Positions 16,851 through 25,072 of a DNA stretch of 64,000 bases are shown here, piece after piece. Every line of letters starts with the position of its first letter. Within the stretch, counting starts at the first letter, position 1. Origin of the DNA: Acidovorax sp. CCYZU-2555 (GTDB taxonomy: Bacteria > Pseudomonadota > Gammaproteobacteria > Burkholderiales > Burkholderiaceae_C); assembly GCF_018413525.1 (NCBI RefSeq), contig NZ_JAHCDD010000007.1, positions 46,375 to 110,374 on the forward strand. Reading direction: 5' to 3'. Made by a program: the position numbers and the translations under genes. The notes beneath the pieces are model-generated. The model was not told where the DNA came from. It worked only from the letters and a program-made list of their open reading frames with translations, and searched no databases.

Positions 16851-17444
16851 TCAGGCAGCGATTGGCTCGAGCGCGAGGAAATGCGCGCGATAGTGGATCA
16901 GCTCGTCGATAGACTCATGCACATCGGCCAGCGCCGTGTGGCGCTGCGCTTTCTTGAACGACGCGCAGACCGCGGGCTTCCAGCGGCGGGCGAGTTCCTT
17001 GAACGTGCTCACGTCGACATTGCGGTAGTGGAAGAAGGCCTCGAGCTTGGGCATGTAGTTCACCAGGAAGCGCCGGTCCTGGCCTATGCTGTTGCCGCAC
17101 AGCGGCACCTTGCCCTTGGGCACATAGCGCGACAGGAAGGCAATCAGCTCCTTCTCGGCCTGGGCTTCGGTCACCTCGGATTCCTTGACGCGCGTGATCA
17201 GGCCGCTGCGGCCGTGCGTGCCCTTGTTCCAGGCGTCCATGCCGTCGAGCAGCGCATCGCTCTGATGGATGGCGAAGACCGGGCCTTCGACGCGTATCGA
17301 CAGGTCGGAGTTGGTGACCACGACGGCGATCTCGATGACCCTGTCGGTCTCGGGCTGCAAGCCGGTCATTTCACAGTCAAGCCAGACGAGATTCAAATCG
17401 GATTTCGCAAGCACGGGAGGGTTGGAGAGGGGGGCATCGGACAT
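16851..17444 (-). CDS. orn: Oligoribonuclease
   Basis: Orn degrades 2-5 nucleotide RNA fragments and the dinucleotide pGpG, completing both mRNA turnover and cyclic di-GMP breakdown in the cytoplasm. The 197-residue protein is a DEDDh exonuclease: motif I is WLDCEMTGL (Asp23, Glu25), the middle aspartate lies in [12 protein letters not shown], and motif III is [15 protein letters not shown] with the catalytic His and Asp. Length is normal. ATG 17444 is the family start after a short SNPPVLAK extension. A GACAAT box ends seven bases before this ATG and there is no Shine-Dalgarno sequence, so the mRNA is probably leaderless. It is divergent from the Ste24-type protease gene with only 30 bases between start codons. 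Confidence 0.95.
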   Translation of the reverse strand: MSDAPLSNPPVLAKSDLNLVWLDCEMTGLQPETDRVIEIAVVVTNSDLSIRVEGPVFAIHQSDALLDGMDAWNKGTHGRSGLITRVKESEVTEAQAEKELIAFLSRYVPKGKVPLCGNSIGQDRRFLVNYMPKLEAFFHYRNVDVSTFKELARRWKPAVCASFKKAQRHTALADVHESIDELIHYRAHFLALEPIAA

Positions 17445-17451
17445 GGCGCGA

Positions 17452-17466
17452 ATTGTCGCCTACACT
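17452..17466. promoter_or_regulatory. Overlapping divergent -10 boxes for orn and the Ste24-type gene
   Basis: GACAAT on the minus strand (17452-17457) ends seven bases before the orn ATG. TACACT on the plus strand (17461-17466) ends eight bases before the protease ATG at 17475. Both imply leaderless or nearly leaderless mRNAs, and the polymerases would compete for the same DNA. Confidence 0.45.
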
Positions 17467-17474
17467 GCCCGCAG

Positions 17475-18800
17475 ATGCTCTCCACCACCCCATTTTCACC
17501 TTCGCTGCTGTTGACTCTGGGCTTTGCCGCGCTGCTGGTGCTGCAACTGCTCACGCGGCTGTGGCTGCTGTCGCGCCAGGTGCGCCACGTGGCGCGCCAC
17601 CGCGCCGAAGTGCCCGCGGCGTTTGCCCAGCATGTGCGGCTCGCGGCCCATCAGAAAGCCGCCGATTACACGCTGGCCAAGGCGCGTGTCGCGCTGGTCG
17701 ATCTGGCGCTGTCCACTGCCCTGCTGCTGGGCTGGACGCTGCTCGGCGGCCTCGACGCGCTGCACCAGCAACTGCTGCAGTGGCTGGGCCAGGGCCTGCA
17801 CCAGCAGATCGCGCTGCTCGCCGCGTTCGCGCTGATTTCGGGCCTGATCGGCCTGCCGCTGTCGCTGTACCAGACCTTCGTCATCGAGCAGCGCTTCGGC
17901 TTCAACAAGCTCACTCCTAAACTCTGGCTCGCCGACCTGTTCAAGTCGACGCTGGTCGGCGCCGTGATCGGCCTGCCGCTGGCCGCGCTGATCCTCTGGC
18001 TCATGGCTTCCAGCGGCGCGCTGTGGTGGCTCTGGGCCTGGATCGTCTGGGCCGGCTTCAACCTGCTGCTGATGTGGCTGTACCCCAGCGTGATCGCGCC
18101 GCTGTTCAACCGCTTCGAGCCGCTCAAGGACGAAGCCATCCAGCAGCGCGTGACGGCGCTGATGCAGCGCTGCGGCTTCTCGGCCAAGGGCTTGTTCGTC
18201 ATGGACGGCAGCCGCCGCTCGGCCCATGCCAACGCCTACTTCACGGGCTTTGGCTCGGCCAAGCGCGTGGTGTTCTACGACACCCTGCTCAAGCAGCTTT
18301 CGCCGGGTGAAGTCGAAGCCGTGCTGGCCCACGAACTGGGCCATTTCAAGCATCGCCATATCACCAAGCGCCTGATCGGCCTGTTTGCCATAAGCCTGGC
18401 CGCGCTGGCCCTGCTCGGCTGGCTGTCGCAGCAGCCCTGGTTCTACACCGGCCTGGGCGTGCGCCCCAGCCTCGATATGCTGCTCACGGGCGCGAGCGCG
18501 CTCGCGGGCAATGAAGCCGTCGCGCTGCTGCTGTTCATGCTCGTGACGCCGGTGTTCAGCTTCTTCCTCGCACCGCTGATGTCGTATTTCTCGCGCCGCG
18601 ACGAGTTCGAGGCCGATGCCTATGCCGCAGCGCAAGCCGAGGGCGGCGACCTCGCGTCGGCGTTGCTGACGCTCTACGAAGACAACGCCTCGACGCTCAC
18701 GCCCGACCCGACCTACGTCGCTTTCTACTATTCGCACCCACCGGCCATCGAGCGCCTGGCGCGCCTGCCGGCGCCTGCCCTGGCCCCCAACGCATCATGA
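17475..18800 (+). CDS. M48 family (Ste24/CAAX prenyl protease-type) membrane metallopeptidase
   Basis: A 441-residue integral membrane zinc protease with several hydrophobic segments (about 10-30, 75-95, 110-130, 155-205, 300-320, 345-370). The zinc site is HELGH at 286-290, and the third ligand is the Glu of SRRDEFEAD at about 377. The NAYFTGFGSAKRVVFYDTL strand preceding the helix is diagnostic of Ste24-type rather than HtpX-type proteins, as is the length. In bacteria it probably degrades damaged membrane proteins; prenylated substrates are not expected. ATG 17475 is preceded by a TACACT box at eight bases. The stop overlaps the ATG of the downstream dehydratase by four bases, so the genes are translationally coupled. 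Confidence 0.88.
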   Translation: MLSTTPFSPSLLLTLGFAALLVLQLLTRLWLLSRQVRHVARHRAEVPAAFAQHVRLAAHQKAADYTLAKARVALVDLALSTALLLGWTLLGGLDALHQQLLQWLGQGLHQQIALLAAFALISGLIGLPLSLYQTFVIEQRFGFNKLTPKLWLADLFKSTLVGAVIGLPLAALILWLMASSGALWWLWAWIVWAGFNLLLMWLYPSVIAPLFNRFEPLKDEAIQQRVTALMQRCGFSAKGLFVMDGSRRSAHANAYFTGFGSAKRVVFYDTLLKQLSPGEVEAVLAHELGHFKHRHITKRLIGLFAISLAALALLGWLSQQPWFYTGLGVRPSLDMLLTGASALAGNEAVALLLFMLVTPVFSFFLAPLMSYFSRRDEFEADAYAAAQAEGGDLASALLTLYEDNASTLTPDPTYVAFYYSHPPAIERLARLPAPALAPNAS

Positions 18801-19135
18801 CAACTACTCCACTCAAGCAACAGGACTGGTCCACCCAGCCACGCCGCGCAATGTCGGCGACACAACTGGTCTCGCAACTCGCCCAGGCCGAAGGCTGGCA
18901 GCTCAGCGGCGACGGCCCCGATGTGGCCATCGAAAAGACGTTTTCCTTCGTGAACTATTACGAAACCATGGCCTTCGTCAACGCCGTGGCGCTGATCGCC
19001 CACCAGCAGGACCATCACCCCGACCTCAAGGTGACTTACAACCGTTGCACGGTTCGCCTCAACACCCATGACGTCGGCGGCGTCTCGGCCACGGACTTCG
19101 ATTGCGCGCGCCGCATCGATGCCTTGCTCGCATGA
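18797..19135 (+). CDS. phhB: 4a-hydroxytetrahydrobiopterin dehydratase (pterin-4-alpha-carbinolamine dehydratase)
   Basis: This 112-residue enzyme dehydrates the carbinolamine formed by pterin-dependent aromatic amino acid hydroxylases, regenerating the cofactor with dihydropteridine reductase. The active-site signature is AHQQDHHPDLKVTYNRCTVRLNTH with paired His residues, and the preceding helix region FSFVNYYETMAFVNAVA is typical. The N-terminal ~25 residues are less conserved. No phenylalanine hydroxylase gene lies in the window. The gene overlaps the protease stop and the rsgA start by four bases each (ATGA), so the three genes form a tight operon, although no functional link is obvious. 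Confidence 0.92.
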   Translation: MTTTPLKQQDWSTQPRRAMSATQLVSQLAQAEGWQLSGDGPDVAIEKTFSFVNYYETMAFVNAVALIAHQQDHHPDLKVTYNRCTVRLNTHDVGGVSATDFDCARRIDALLA

Positions 19136-20088
19136 CCCAGGACAGCGCCCGCCCCGAAGGCCTGGTCGTTGCCAGCCATGGTCGCCACTGCGTGGTCGAA
19201 GCCCCGGACGGCTCGCGCCGCATCTGCCACCCGCGCGGCAAGAAGAGCCAGGCCGTGGTCGGCGACCATGTGCGCTGGATCATGCCCGCCGCAGGCCAGG
19301 GCGACGAAGGCACGATCGAGAAGGTGCTGCCCCGGCGCAACCTGTTCTACCGCCAGGACGAGATCCGCACCAAGTCGTTTGCCGCCAATATCGATCTGGT
19401 ATTGATTCTGATCGCGGCCGACCCGGTGTTCTCCGAAAGCCAGCTCGCGCGCGCGCTGATTGCCGCCGAAGCCTCGCACATCAAGCCGCTGATCGGGCTC
19501 AACAAGAGCGATCTGGTCGAGCCCTTTGCGCGCGCCTGGGAACGGCTGCTGCCCTACCGCCACATGCGCCACGGCAGCGACCAGCCGAACTACGGCGTGC
19601 TGCCGCTGTCGCTGACCGAATCGAGCGAAACCGACCGCGCCGCGCTGATGCAACACCTCAAGGGCAAGGCCACGCTGGTGCTCGGCCCATCGGGTTCGGG
19701 CAAGAGCACGCTGATCAACCTGCTGATACCGGGAGCGCGCGCGCAGACCGGCGAAATCTCCCAGGCCTTGAATTCGGGCAAGCACACGACCACCAGCACC
19801 ACCTGGTACTGGGTCGACGAAGACCGCCAGACCGCGCTGCTCGATTCGCCAGGCTTCCAGGAATTCGGCCTGCACCACATCGGCCCGATGGATCTGGCCC
19901 GCTGCATGCCCGACATAGGCGCGCGCGCGGCCGACTGCAAGTTCTACAACTGCACCCACCTGCACGAGCCCGGCTGCGCCGTGATGGCCGAAGTCGATGC
20001 CAAGGACAGCCCGCACCACATCAGCGCCAATCGCTACCGCATCTACCGCGATCTGTTCGAAGAGCTGAGCGTCGAACGAAGGTATTGA
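19132..20088 (+). CDS. rsgA: Ribosome small subunit-dependent GTPase A
   Basis: RsgA is a circularly permuted GTPase that checks late maturation of the 30S subunit. The 318-residue protein has an N-terminal OB-fold (~1-75). The permuted G motifs follow: G4 NKSD at 124-127 comes before the P-loop GPSGSGKST at 185-193, with a TTTSTTWY switch region and G3 DSPG at 238-241. The C-terminal zinc finger has Cys269, Cys274, His276 and Cys282. All are intact. ATG 19132 overlaps the stop of the dehydratase gene. The gene converges on the CobD/CbiB-like gene; the hairpin at 20092-20109 begins right after its stop codon. Confidence 0.95.
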   Translation: MTQDSARPEGLVVASHGRHCVVEAPDGSRRICHPRGKKSQAVVGDHVRWIMPAAGQGDEGTIEKVLPRRNLFYRQDEIRTKSFAANIDLVLILIAADPVFSESQLARALIAAEASHIKPLIGLNKSDLVEPFARAWERLLPYRHMRHGSDQPNYGVLPLSLTESSETDRAALMQHLKGKATLVLGPSGSGKSTLINLLIPGARAQTGEISQALNSGKHTTTSTTWYWVDEDRQTALLDSPGFQEFGLHHIGPMDLARCMPDIGARAADCKFYNCTHLHEPGCAVMAEVDAKDSPHHISANRYRIYRDLFEELSVERRY

Positions 20089-20109
20089 AAAGCGCCCCGC
20101 GCGGGGCGC
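20088..20109 (-). terminator. Terminator of the CobD/CbiB-like gene
   Basis: Read on the minus strand, GCGCCCC-gcgc-GGGGCGC is followed by TTTT. It directly abuts the rsgA stop codon. Confidence 0.7.
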
Positions 20110-20115
20110 CAGGGC

Positions 20116-21102
20116 TCAGCCCAGCAGGCGCGCCAGGGTCAGCAACGCCAGCAGCAGCAACCACACCACCACCGAACGCCAGACCAGGCCCACCACGCTG
20201 CGCAGGTGGCTCAGTTCGGGCAGGCGGCCCGGTGTGGAATCGCTGTCGTCGAAATCGGCCTCGCCATCAAAGCCCGGCATCAGCGTCGCGTCTTCGCGCG
20301 CCTTGAGCGCTTCGCCGCCCAGGCGCACATTGATCGCACCGGCCGTGGCGGCCAGCAGCACGCCGTCGTTGTCGTTGGGAAAGCGCTGCGCATGAAAGCG
20401 CCAGCCGTCGATCGCTTCCTCGAAGCTGCCGACCACCGCAAAGCTCAGCGCCGTGAGCCGCGCGGGCAGCCAGTCGATCCACATCCAGGCCTGGCGCGCC
20501 GCGCTCTGCAGGCGCTCGCTCACGGGCTGCGCGCCCATGAAACCCTGGCGCGACCAGTAGCGTGAAACGAATTCGGCCGAACGGTACAGTACCGCGCCCA
20601 TGGGGCCCAGGCCCAGGGCCGCGAGCACCGAGTACCAGAACAGCACGCCGAACACATGGCGGTGTGCGGCCAGCACCGAGTACTCGATCACATGGCGCAC
20701 CACCTGGCTGCGCGGCACTTCGGTGGTATCGACCTGCTGCCATTGCGCCAGTTCTTCGCGCGCGGTGAATTCATCGGCCGCTTCGAGCGCATCGCGGATG
20801 CGCGTGAAATGGTGGCTGAACTGGCGAAAGCCCAGCGTCACGTAGAGCACGGCCACGTTCCAGACCAGCGCCAGCGGCCAGCCCACAAGCCACATCAGCA
20901 GCAGATGCACGCCCAGGGCGAGCAGCGCCGGAGCGAGCACGGCAAGCCCCCAGGCGACCCAGCCGTGGTACGACTGGCCTGCATCAAAATTGCGACGCAC
21001 GGAGACGGTCCAGGCGCGCAATCCCGCGTGAACGGAATTGCTGCGGGCCAGCGGGCGGGCCTGCTCGATCAGCAAGGCAAACAGGATGGCGAAGAAACTC
21101 AT
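20116..21102 (-). CDS. CobD/CbiB (AmpE-like) family membrane protein
   Basis: A 328-residue inner-membrane protein. The N-terminus MSFFAILFALLIEQARPL has the form of the CobD/CbiB/AmpE superfamily. Further features are helices at about 45-85 and 150-175, the FRQFSHHFTRIRDALEAAD amphipathic segment, and the WIDWLPARLTALSFAVVGSFEEAIDGW segment, which corresponds to the CbiB active-site region. A hydrophobic C-terminal helix ends the protein. True CbiB attaches aminopropanol to cobyric acid. Here no cobalamin genes or B12 riboswitch are near, so the protein may be an AmpE-like regulator; I keep the family name only. ATG 21102 is the only start followed by membrane-like sequence. Confidence 0.7.
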   Translation of the reverse strand: MSFFAILFALLIEQARPLARSNSVHAGLRAWTVSVRRNFDAGQSYHGWVAWGLAVLAPALLALGVHLLLMWLVGWPLALVWNVAVLYVTLGFRQFSHHFTRIRDALEAADEFTAREELAQWQQVDTTEVPRSQVVRHVIEYSVLAAHRHVFGVLFWYSVLAALGLGPMGAVLYRSAEFVSRYWSRQGFMGAQPVSERLQSAARQAWMWIDWLPARLTALSFAVVGSFEEAIDGWRFHAQRFPNDNDGVLLAATAGAINVRLGGEALKAREDATLMPGFDGEADFDDSDSTPGRLPELSHLRSVVGLVWRSVVVWLLLLALLTLARLLG

Positions 21103-21142
21103 GCGGCCATCATACTTGCCCTCTGCGGCATGGCCTACCGTC

Positions 21143-21853
21143 TCAAGCCAGCATAAAGCGATAGAAGTTGCGCAACATGCCCGCCGTTGCACCCCAGATG
21201 TAGCGCTGCACGTCCCCATCCTGGTACGGCATCGACAACCATTCGCGCCGCCCTTCGGGTCTATCGAGCGCATGCCGCTGGTGGTTCGCGGGGTCGAGCA
21301 CGAAGGCCAGCGGCACTTCGAAGAGGTCGGCCACCTCATAGGGGTTTGGCTGATAGCGCGCGTCGGCCGACACCAGGCCGACGACAGGCGTCACGACAAA
21401 GCCGGTGGTGGTCACATAGGGCGGCAGGTTGCCCAGCACTTCGACCAGGGCCGGGTCCAGCCCCACCTCTTCCTGCGCTTCACGCAGCGCCGTCGCGGCC
21501 GCATCCGCATCCTCGGGATCGCGCTTGCCGCCAGGAAACGCCACCTGGCCAGAATGCGACGAGAGATGCACCGTGCGCTCGGTCAGCAGCACCATGGGCT
21601 GCTCGCGCTGCACGATGGCGATCAGCACCGCGGCTTCGGCCGGCGCGCGGTCGGGCAGCAGCAGTTCGCGCTCGATCTCGGGCGACCACAACGGCGGCGC
21701 CGCAAAGCGGTGGCGCAAGGCCTGGGCGGTCTGGGCGCTCGCGGGCACGGCGGGCAGATGGCTGTCGACGGCCAGCACCGGCACCGAACGCGGATCGAAA
21801 CCCGGCGCCAACGGGCTGGGCCTGGGGGAAACCAAGGAAGAAGAAGGGAGCAC
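21143..21853 (-). CDS. NUDIX hydrolase, CoA pyrophosphatase type
   Basis: Probably hydrolyses coenzyme A or its oxidised forms to phosphopantetheine and 3',5'-ADP. The UPF0035/NudL signature HLSSHSGQVAFPGGKRDPED is followed by TALREAQEEVGL of the NUDIX box, in which the Glu pair of REAQEEVGL binds metal. The C-terminal part RREWLSMPYQ...YIWGATAGMLRNF is typical of this subfamily. The start is uncertain: the frame continues upstream to a TTG at 21895, but that stretch contains the second rplS terminator, so I take GTG 21853, giving 236 residues. It lies downstream of rplS and upstream of the CobD/CbiB-like gene on the same strand. Confidence 0.85.
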   Translation of the reverse strand: MLPSSSLVSPRPSPLAPGFDPRSVPVLAVDSHLPAVPASAQTAQALRHRFAAPPLWSPEIERELLLPDRAPAEAAVLIAIVQREQPMVLLTERTVHLSSHSGQVAFPGGKRDPEDADAAATALREAQEEVGLDPALVEVLGNLPPYVTTTGFVVTPVVGLVSADARYQPNPYEVADLFEVPLAFVLDPANHQRHALDRPEGRREWLSMPYQDGDVQRYIWGATAGMLRNFYRFMLA

Positions 21854-21867
21854 TGGCCAGTCCCGAC

Positions 21868-21927
21868 AAAAAATGCGGATTGCCCGCAAAAACAAAAAAA
21901 GCCGCTACAGCGAACTGTAGCGGCTTT
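21868..21927 (-). terminator. Double terminator after rplS
   Basis: The first hairpin, GCCGCTACAG (21901-21910) with CTGTAGCGGC (21915-21924), is followed on the minus strand by T7. The second, TGCGG/CCGCA at 21874-21888, is followed by T6. Together they insulate the ribosomal operon from the NUDIX gene. Confidence 0.9.
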
Positions 21928-21946
21928 CCCGAAGCGCCTAGGCGAT

Positions 21947-22357
<411 letters not shown>

Positions 22358-22492
22358 GGTTACATCCAACGATCTTGTCCGCGCCACAATTGGCAAGCAC
22401 CGGGATTGGTACTGTATGGCTGCATTACTCGCCCAACACTTGACGCTTGGGCTCCTCGAATGCAGCGGCCGGCAGAGGATCGACAGCCTTCT

Positions 22493-22520
22493 ATTATAGC
22501 CCGTCTGCTATTTTTGCCAA
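22493..22520 (-). promoter_or_regulatory. Strong promoter of rplS overlapping the trmD stop
   Basis: On the minus strand TTGGCA (22515-22520, five of six consensus bases) and a perfect TATAAT (22493-22498) are 16 bases apart. The -10 box overlaps the trmD stop codon. It gives rplS a leader of about 130 bases, allowing L19 to be made independently of TrmD. Confidence 0.7.
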
Positions 22521-23261
22521 AACCGCTTCATCCTTGCGGGTCAGATGCCCGCCCTCGCGCGCCTGGGCCAGCAGATCGGGGCGGTTGCGCGCCGTGATTT
22601 CCAGGCTCTGGTCTCGGCGCCAGCGCTCGATGTGCGCATGGTGGCCAGAAATCAGCACCGCCGGCACTTCCTGGCCCTGCCAGACTTCAGGGCGCGTGTA
22701 ATGCGGGCAGTCGAGCAGACCGTTGAGGCTGGGGTTGAAGCTGTCGAGCTGGTGGCTGCCTTCGTCGTTGAGCACGCCGGGCTGCAGCCGCGTGACCGCG
22801 TCGAGCAGCGCCATGGCCGCGATTTCGCCGCCCGACAGCACGAAGTCGCCCAGACTGATCTGCGCATTCACATGGGTGTCGATGAAGCGCTGGTCAATGC
22901 CTTCGTAGCGGCCGCACAGCAGGATCGCGCCCGGGCTCTGCGCCCACTGCTCCACCGACGGGTGGTCGAGCTTCTTGCCTATCGGCGAGAACAGCACCAG
23001 CGGCACCTGTTCGGCCGGGTCTTCGGCGCGGTCGGCGCGAATCGCATCGAGGCAGGCCTGCAGCGGCTCGACCATCATCACCATACCGGGGCCGCCGCCA
23101 AAAGGCCGGTCGTCGACTCGGCGGTAATTGCCCTGCGCATAGTCGCGCGGATTCCACAGCCGCACCGCGACCTGGCCCGTGGAATATGCACGGCGCGTGA
23201 CGCCGCTGGCGAGAAACGGCGCGAACAGCTCCGGAAACAAAGTGATGATGTCAAAACGCAT
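22494..23261 (-). CDS. trmD: tRNA (guanine-N1)-methyltransferase
   Basis: TrmD methylates G37 of tRNAs reading CNN codons, preventing frameshifts. The 255-residue protein begins [13 protein letters not shown]. It shows the SPOUT knot motifs [26 protein letters not shown] and [16 protein letters not shown]; the last two wrap S-adenosylmethionine, and the Asp of [11 protein letters not shown] region is the usual catalytic candidate. The C-terminal domain contains [29 protein letters not shown]. Length and motifs are normal. It lies 51 bases after rimM, and its stop codon overlaps the -10 box of the internal rplS promoter. Confidence 0.97.
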   Translation of the reverse strand: MRFDIITLFPELFAPFLASGVTRRAYSTGQVAVRLWNPRDYAQGNYRRVDDRPFGGGPGMVMMVEPLQACLDAIRADRAEDPAEQVPLVLFSPIGKKLDHPSVEQWAQSPGAILLCGRYEGIDQRFIDTHVNAQISLGDFVLSGGEIAAMALLDAVTRLQPGVLNDEGSHQLDSFNPSLNGLLDCPHYTRPEVWQGQEVPAVLISGHHAHIERWRRDQSLEITARNRPDLLAQAREGGHLTRKDEAVLAKIADGL

Positions 23262-23312
23262 GGCTTGGACCCTTCCTGCTCGGCATGGGCAGCATCAACG
23301 AAACACAGGCCA

Positions 23313-23882
23313 TCAATAATCCGTCTGCCAGTCGACCGTGATGCGGCGCTCCGACAATTCGACCTTGTCCACATAGGCCGACACGAAGGGAATCATGCGC
23401 TCCAGCGTTTTCCCATCTTCCTCGTAGGCGATCACCAGCACGGTCTGGGGTCCGGTCGACATCAGATCCTTGACCTGACCCAGCACCAGGCCTTCGCGGT
23501 TGATCACGTCCAGGCCCAGCAGGTCGACCCAGTAGTACTCGTCTTCGGCCGCCTTGGGAAACTCGGCGCGCGAGACAAAAATGCGCACGCCCTTGAGCGA
23601 TTCGGCGGCCGTGCGGTCGGCGACGATGTCAGCCGTAGCGACGATGGAGCCCGAATGCTCGCGCGCCTGCTTGACCGGCAGCAGCACGGTGCCGGAGAAC
23701 GTGCGCGCGCCGCGCTCGGAAGGCTGCAGAAACCACTGCTTGGCAGACAGCAGCACTTCGGCATCGGCACTGAAAGGCAACACCTTGAACCAGCCCTTGA
23801 TACCCCAGGCGTCCGCGATGCGGCCGACCTCTACGGCGTCGGCAGGCAGTTGAGCGGGTTCGAATACAGGAAGAAGGGCCAT
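23313..23882 (-). CDS. rimM: Ribosome maturation factor RimM
   Basis: RimM binds S19 and assists 16S rRNA processing at the 30S head. The 189-residue protein shows the N-terminal barrel motif VEVGRIADAWGIKGWFKV and the PRC-like C-terminal domain with AEDEYYWVDLLGLDV, GQVKDLMSTGPQTVLVI and RMIPFVSAYVDKV. Length is usual. ATG 23882 gives MALLPVF. Unlike the compact operons of many proteobacteria, about 250 bases containing a tandem repeat and an intrinsic terminator separate it from rpsP, so read-through or an unrecognised promoter is required. Confidence 0.95.
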   Translation of the reverse strand: MALLPVFEPAQLPADAVEVGRIADAWGIKGWFKVLPFSADAEVLLSAKQWFLQPSERGARTFSGTVLLPVKQAREHSGSIVATADIVADRTAAESLKGVRIFVSRAEFPKAAEDEYYWVDLLGLDVINREGLVLGQVKDLMSTGPQTVLVIAYEEDGKTLERMIPFVSAYVDKVELSERRITVDWQTDY

Positions 23883-23911
23883 GGTTCAAGCAAAATTAGA
23901 AATGAAAAATA

Positions 23912-24079
23912 CCCCCACGCTGGCTCGCTACGCGTAGCTGCACTGCCCCCCAAGGGGGCTTTTTTGCCTTGGGGCGGCCCGGCGGCAAAAAAATGCCCCC
24001 ACGCTGGCTCGCTACGCGTAGCTGCGCTGCCCCCCAAGGGGGCTTTTTTGCCTTGGGGCGGCCCGGCGGCAAAAAAAAG
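23912..24079. repeat. Two tandem copies of an 84-base palindromic intergenic repeat
   Basis: The unit beginning CCCCCACGCTGGCTCGCTAC recurs at 23912 and 23996 with a period of 84 bases and only a few differences. Each unit contains the palindrome GCTACGCGTAGC, a CCCCC-AA-GGGGG hairpin followed by CTTTTTTG, and a G/C-rich end with an A run. I recall similar short palindromic units in many Comamonadaceae intergenic regions. An open frame of 90 codons across it on the minus strand merely reflects the repeat. Confidence 0.9.
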
Positions 24080-24117
24080 GCGGGTTCCGCAAGCATAAGC
24101 CACGGAACCCGCCTTTA
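24071..24117 (-). terminator. Intrinsic terminator between rpsP and rimM
   Basis: On the minus strand AGGCGGGTTCCG (24103-24114 complement) pairs with CGGAACCCGCCT (24078-24089 complement) over 12 bases and is followed by T8. It should reduce rimM-trmD expression relative to S16. Confidence 0.85.
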
Positions 24118-24130
24118 GGGAAGCGTCAGA

Positions 24131-24382
24131 TTAAGCAGCTGCCTTGGAGGCTTGCTTGATCAGGCGGTCCACCGTAGGCGACGATTGTGCGCCCACGCTC
24201 TTCCAGTACGTCAGACGGTCTTGCGCAATGCGCAGACCTTCTTCGCCGCCACGTGCGGTTGGGTTGTAGAAACCCAGACGCTCGATGAAGGCGCCATCAC
24301 GGCGGGTGCGCTTGTCAGCCACTACGATGTTGTAGAAAGGACGGGCCTTGGAGCCGCCGCGAGAAAGTCGAATGACGACCAT
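24131..24382 (-). CDS. rpsP: 30S ribosomal protein S16
   Basis: S16 is an early assembly protein of the 30S body. The 83-residue protein [25 protein letters not shown] is canonical, with the conserved [14 protein letters not shown] and [12 protein letters not shown] segments. An AAAGGAT ribosome site precedes ATG 24382. It heads the rpsP-rimM-trmD-rplS cluster; a TATAAT box lies about 100 bases upstream, overlapping the divergent GNAT gene region. Confidence 0.97.
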   Translation of the reverse strand: MVVIRLSRGGSKARPFYNIVVADKRTRRDGAFIERLGFYNPTARGGEEGLRIAQDRLTYWKSVGAQSSPTVDRLIKQASKAAA

Positions 24383-24484
24383 AATTTATCCTTTGGGTGG
24401 TTTGCAGCATCTGCTGCAATGTTTTCTGCCACGTTGAGACACGCGACATGGCCACCCGGCCAGCGACACGCAGCAAAGCTCACG

Positions 24485-24490
24485 ATTATA
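24485..24490 (-). promoter_or_regulatory. -10 box of rpsP
   Basis: Perfect TATAAT on the minus strand, with TAGGCA (four of six to TTGACA) 17 bases upstream at 24508-24513. The -35 region overlaps the start codon of the divergent GNAT gene, so expression of the two genes may interfere. Confidence 0.6.
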
Positions 24491-24506
24491 TCGACTTCTT
24501 TCCTTT

Positions 24507-25040
24507 ATGCCTAATATCCGCGCCAGCACCGAGTCAGACATCCCCGCAATCACCGCGATTTACCGCCACCACGTACTGCACGGCACGGGCACTTTCGAAA
24601 TTGACCCGCCCAGCGAGCAGGATATGACCGCACGCCGCGCCGACGTTCTTTCGCGCGGCCTGCCCTACATCGTGGCCGGAGGCGAAGACGGCCAGATCCT
24701 GGGCTTCAGCTACGCCAACTGGTTCAAGCCGCGTCCCGCCTACCGTTTCTCGGCCGAAGACTCGATCTATGTGGCCGATTCCGCCCGCGGCCAGGGCGTG
24801 GGCCGGCTGCTGCTGCAGGCGCTTTGCGACCAGGCCCAGGCCGCGGGCGTGCGCAAATTGCTGGCGGTGATCGGCGACTCGGCCAACGCGGGCTCGATAG
24901 GCGTGCACCGCGCGGCCGGCTTCAGCGAAATCGGCGTCATGCGCTCCATGGGCTGGAAGTTCGACCGCTGGCTCGACATCGTATTGATGGAAAAGACGCT
25001 GGGCGAAGGCGACTCCACGCCCCCGGTAGTCGCCCGATAG
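24507..25040 (+). CDS. GNAT family N-acetyltransferase (Pat/phosphinothricin acetyltransferase-like)
   Basis: A 177-residue acetyltransferase. The N-terminus IRASTESDIPAITAIYRHHVLHGTGTFEIDPPS is very like the Pat/MddA group that acetylates amino groups of amino acid analogues such as methionine sulfone or phosphinothricin. Core strands include FSYANWFKPRPAYRFSAEDSIYV, and the acetyl-CoA loop is ARGQGVGRLLLQALC (motif A, RGxGVG). It ends with SIGVHRAAGFSEIG, the usual xNxxSIxLHxxxGF pattern. The physiological substrate is unknown. Start ATG 24507 matches the family. Confidence 0.87.
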   Translation: MPNIRASTESDIPAITAIYRHHVLHGTGTFEIDPPSEQDMTARRADVLSRGLPYIVAGGEDGQILGFSYANWFKPRPAYRFSAEDSIYVADSARGQGVGRLLLQALCDQAQAAGVRKLLAVIGDSANAGSIGVHRAAGFSEIGVMRSMGWKFDRWLDIVLMEKTLGEGDSTPPVVAR

Positions 25041-25072
25041 GCGCGGCGGCCATTCATGCGAATAATGGCCGC

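Noticed and set aside
23831..24103. 90-codon minus-strand frame across the tandem repeats
   Set aside because: The peptide simply repeats the translated 84-base unit and overlaps rimM's start and a terminator; the DNA palindromes explain the sequence better.
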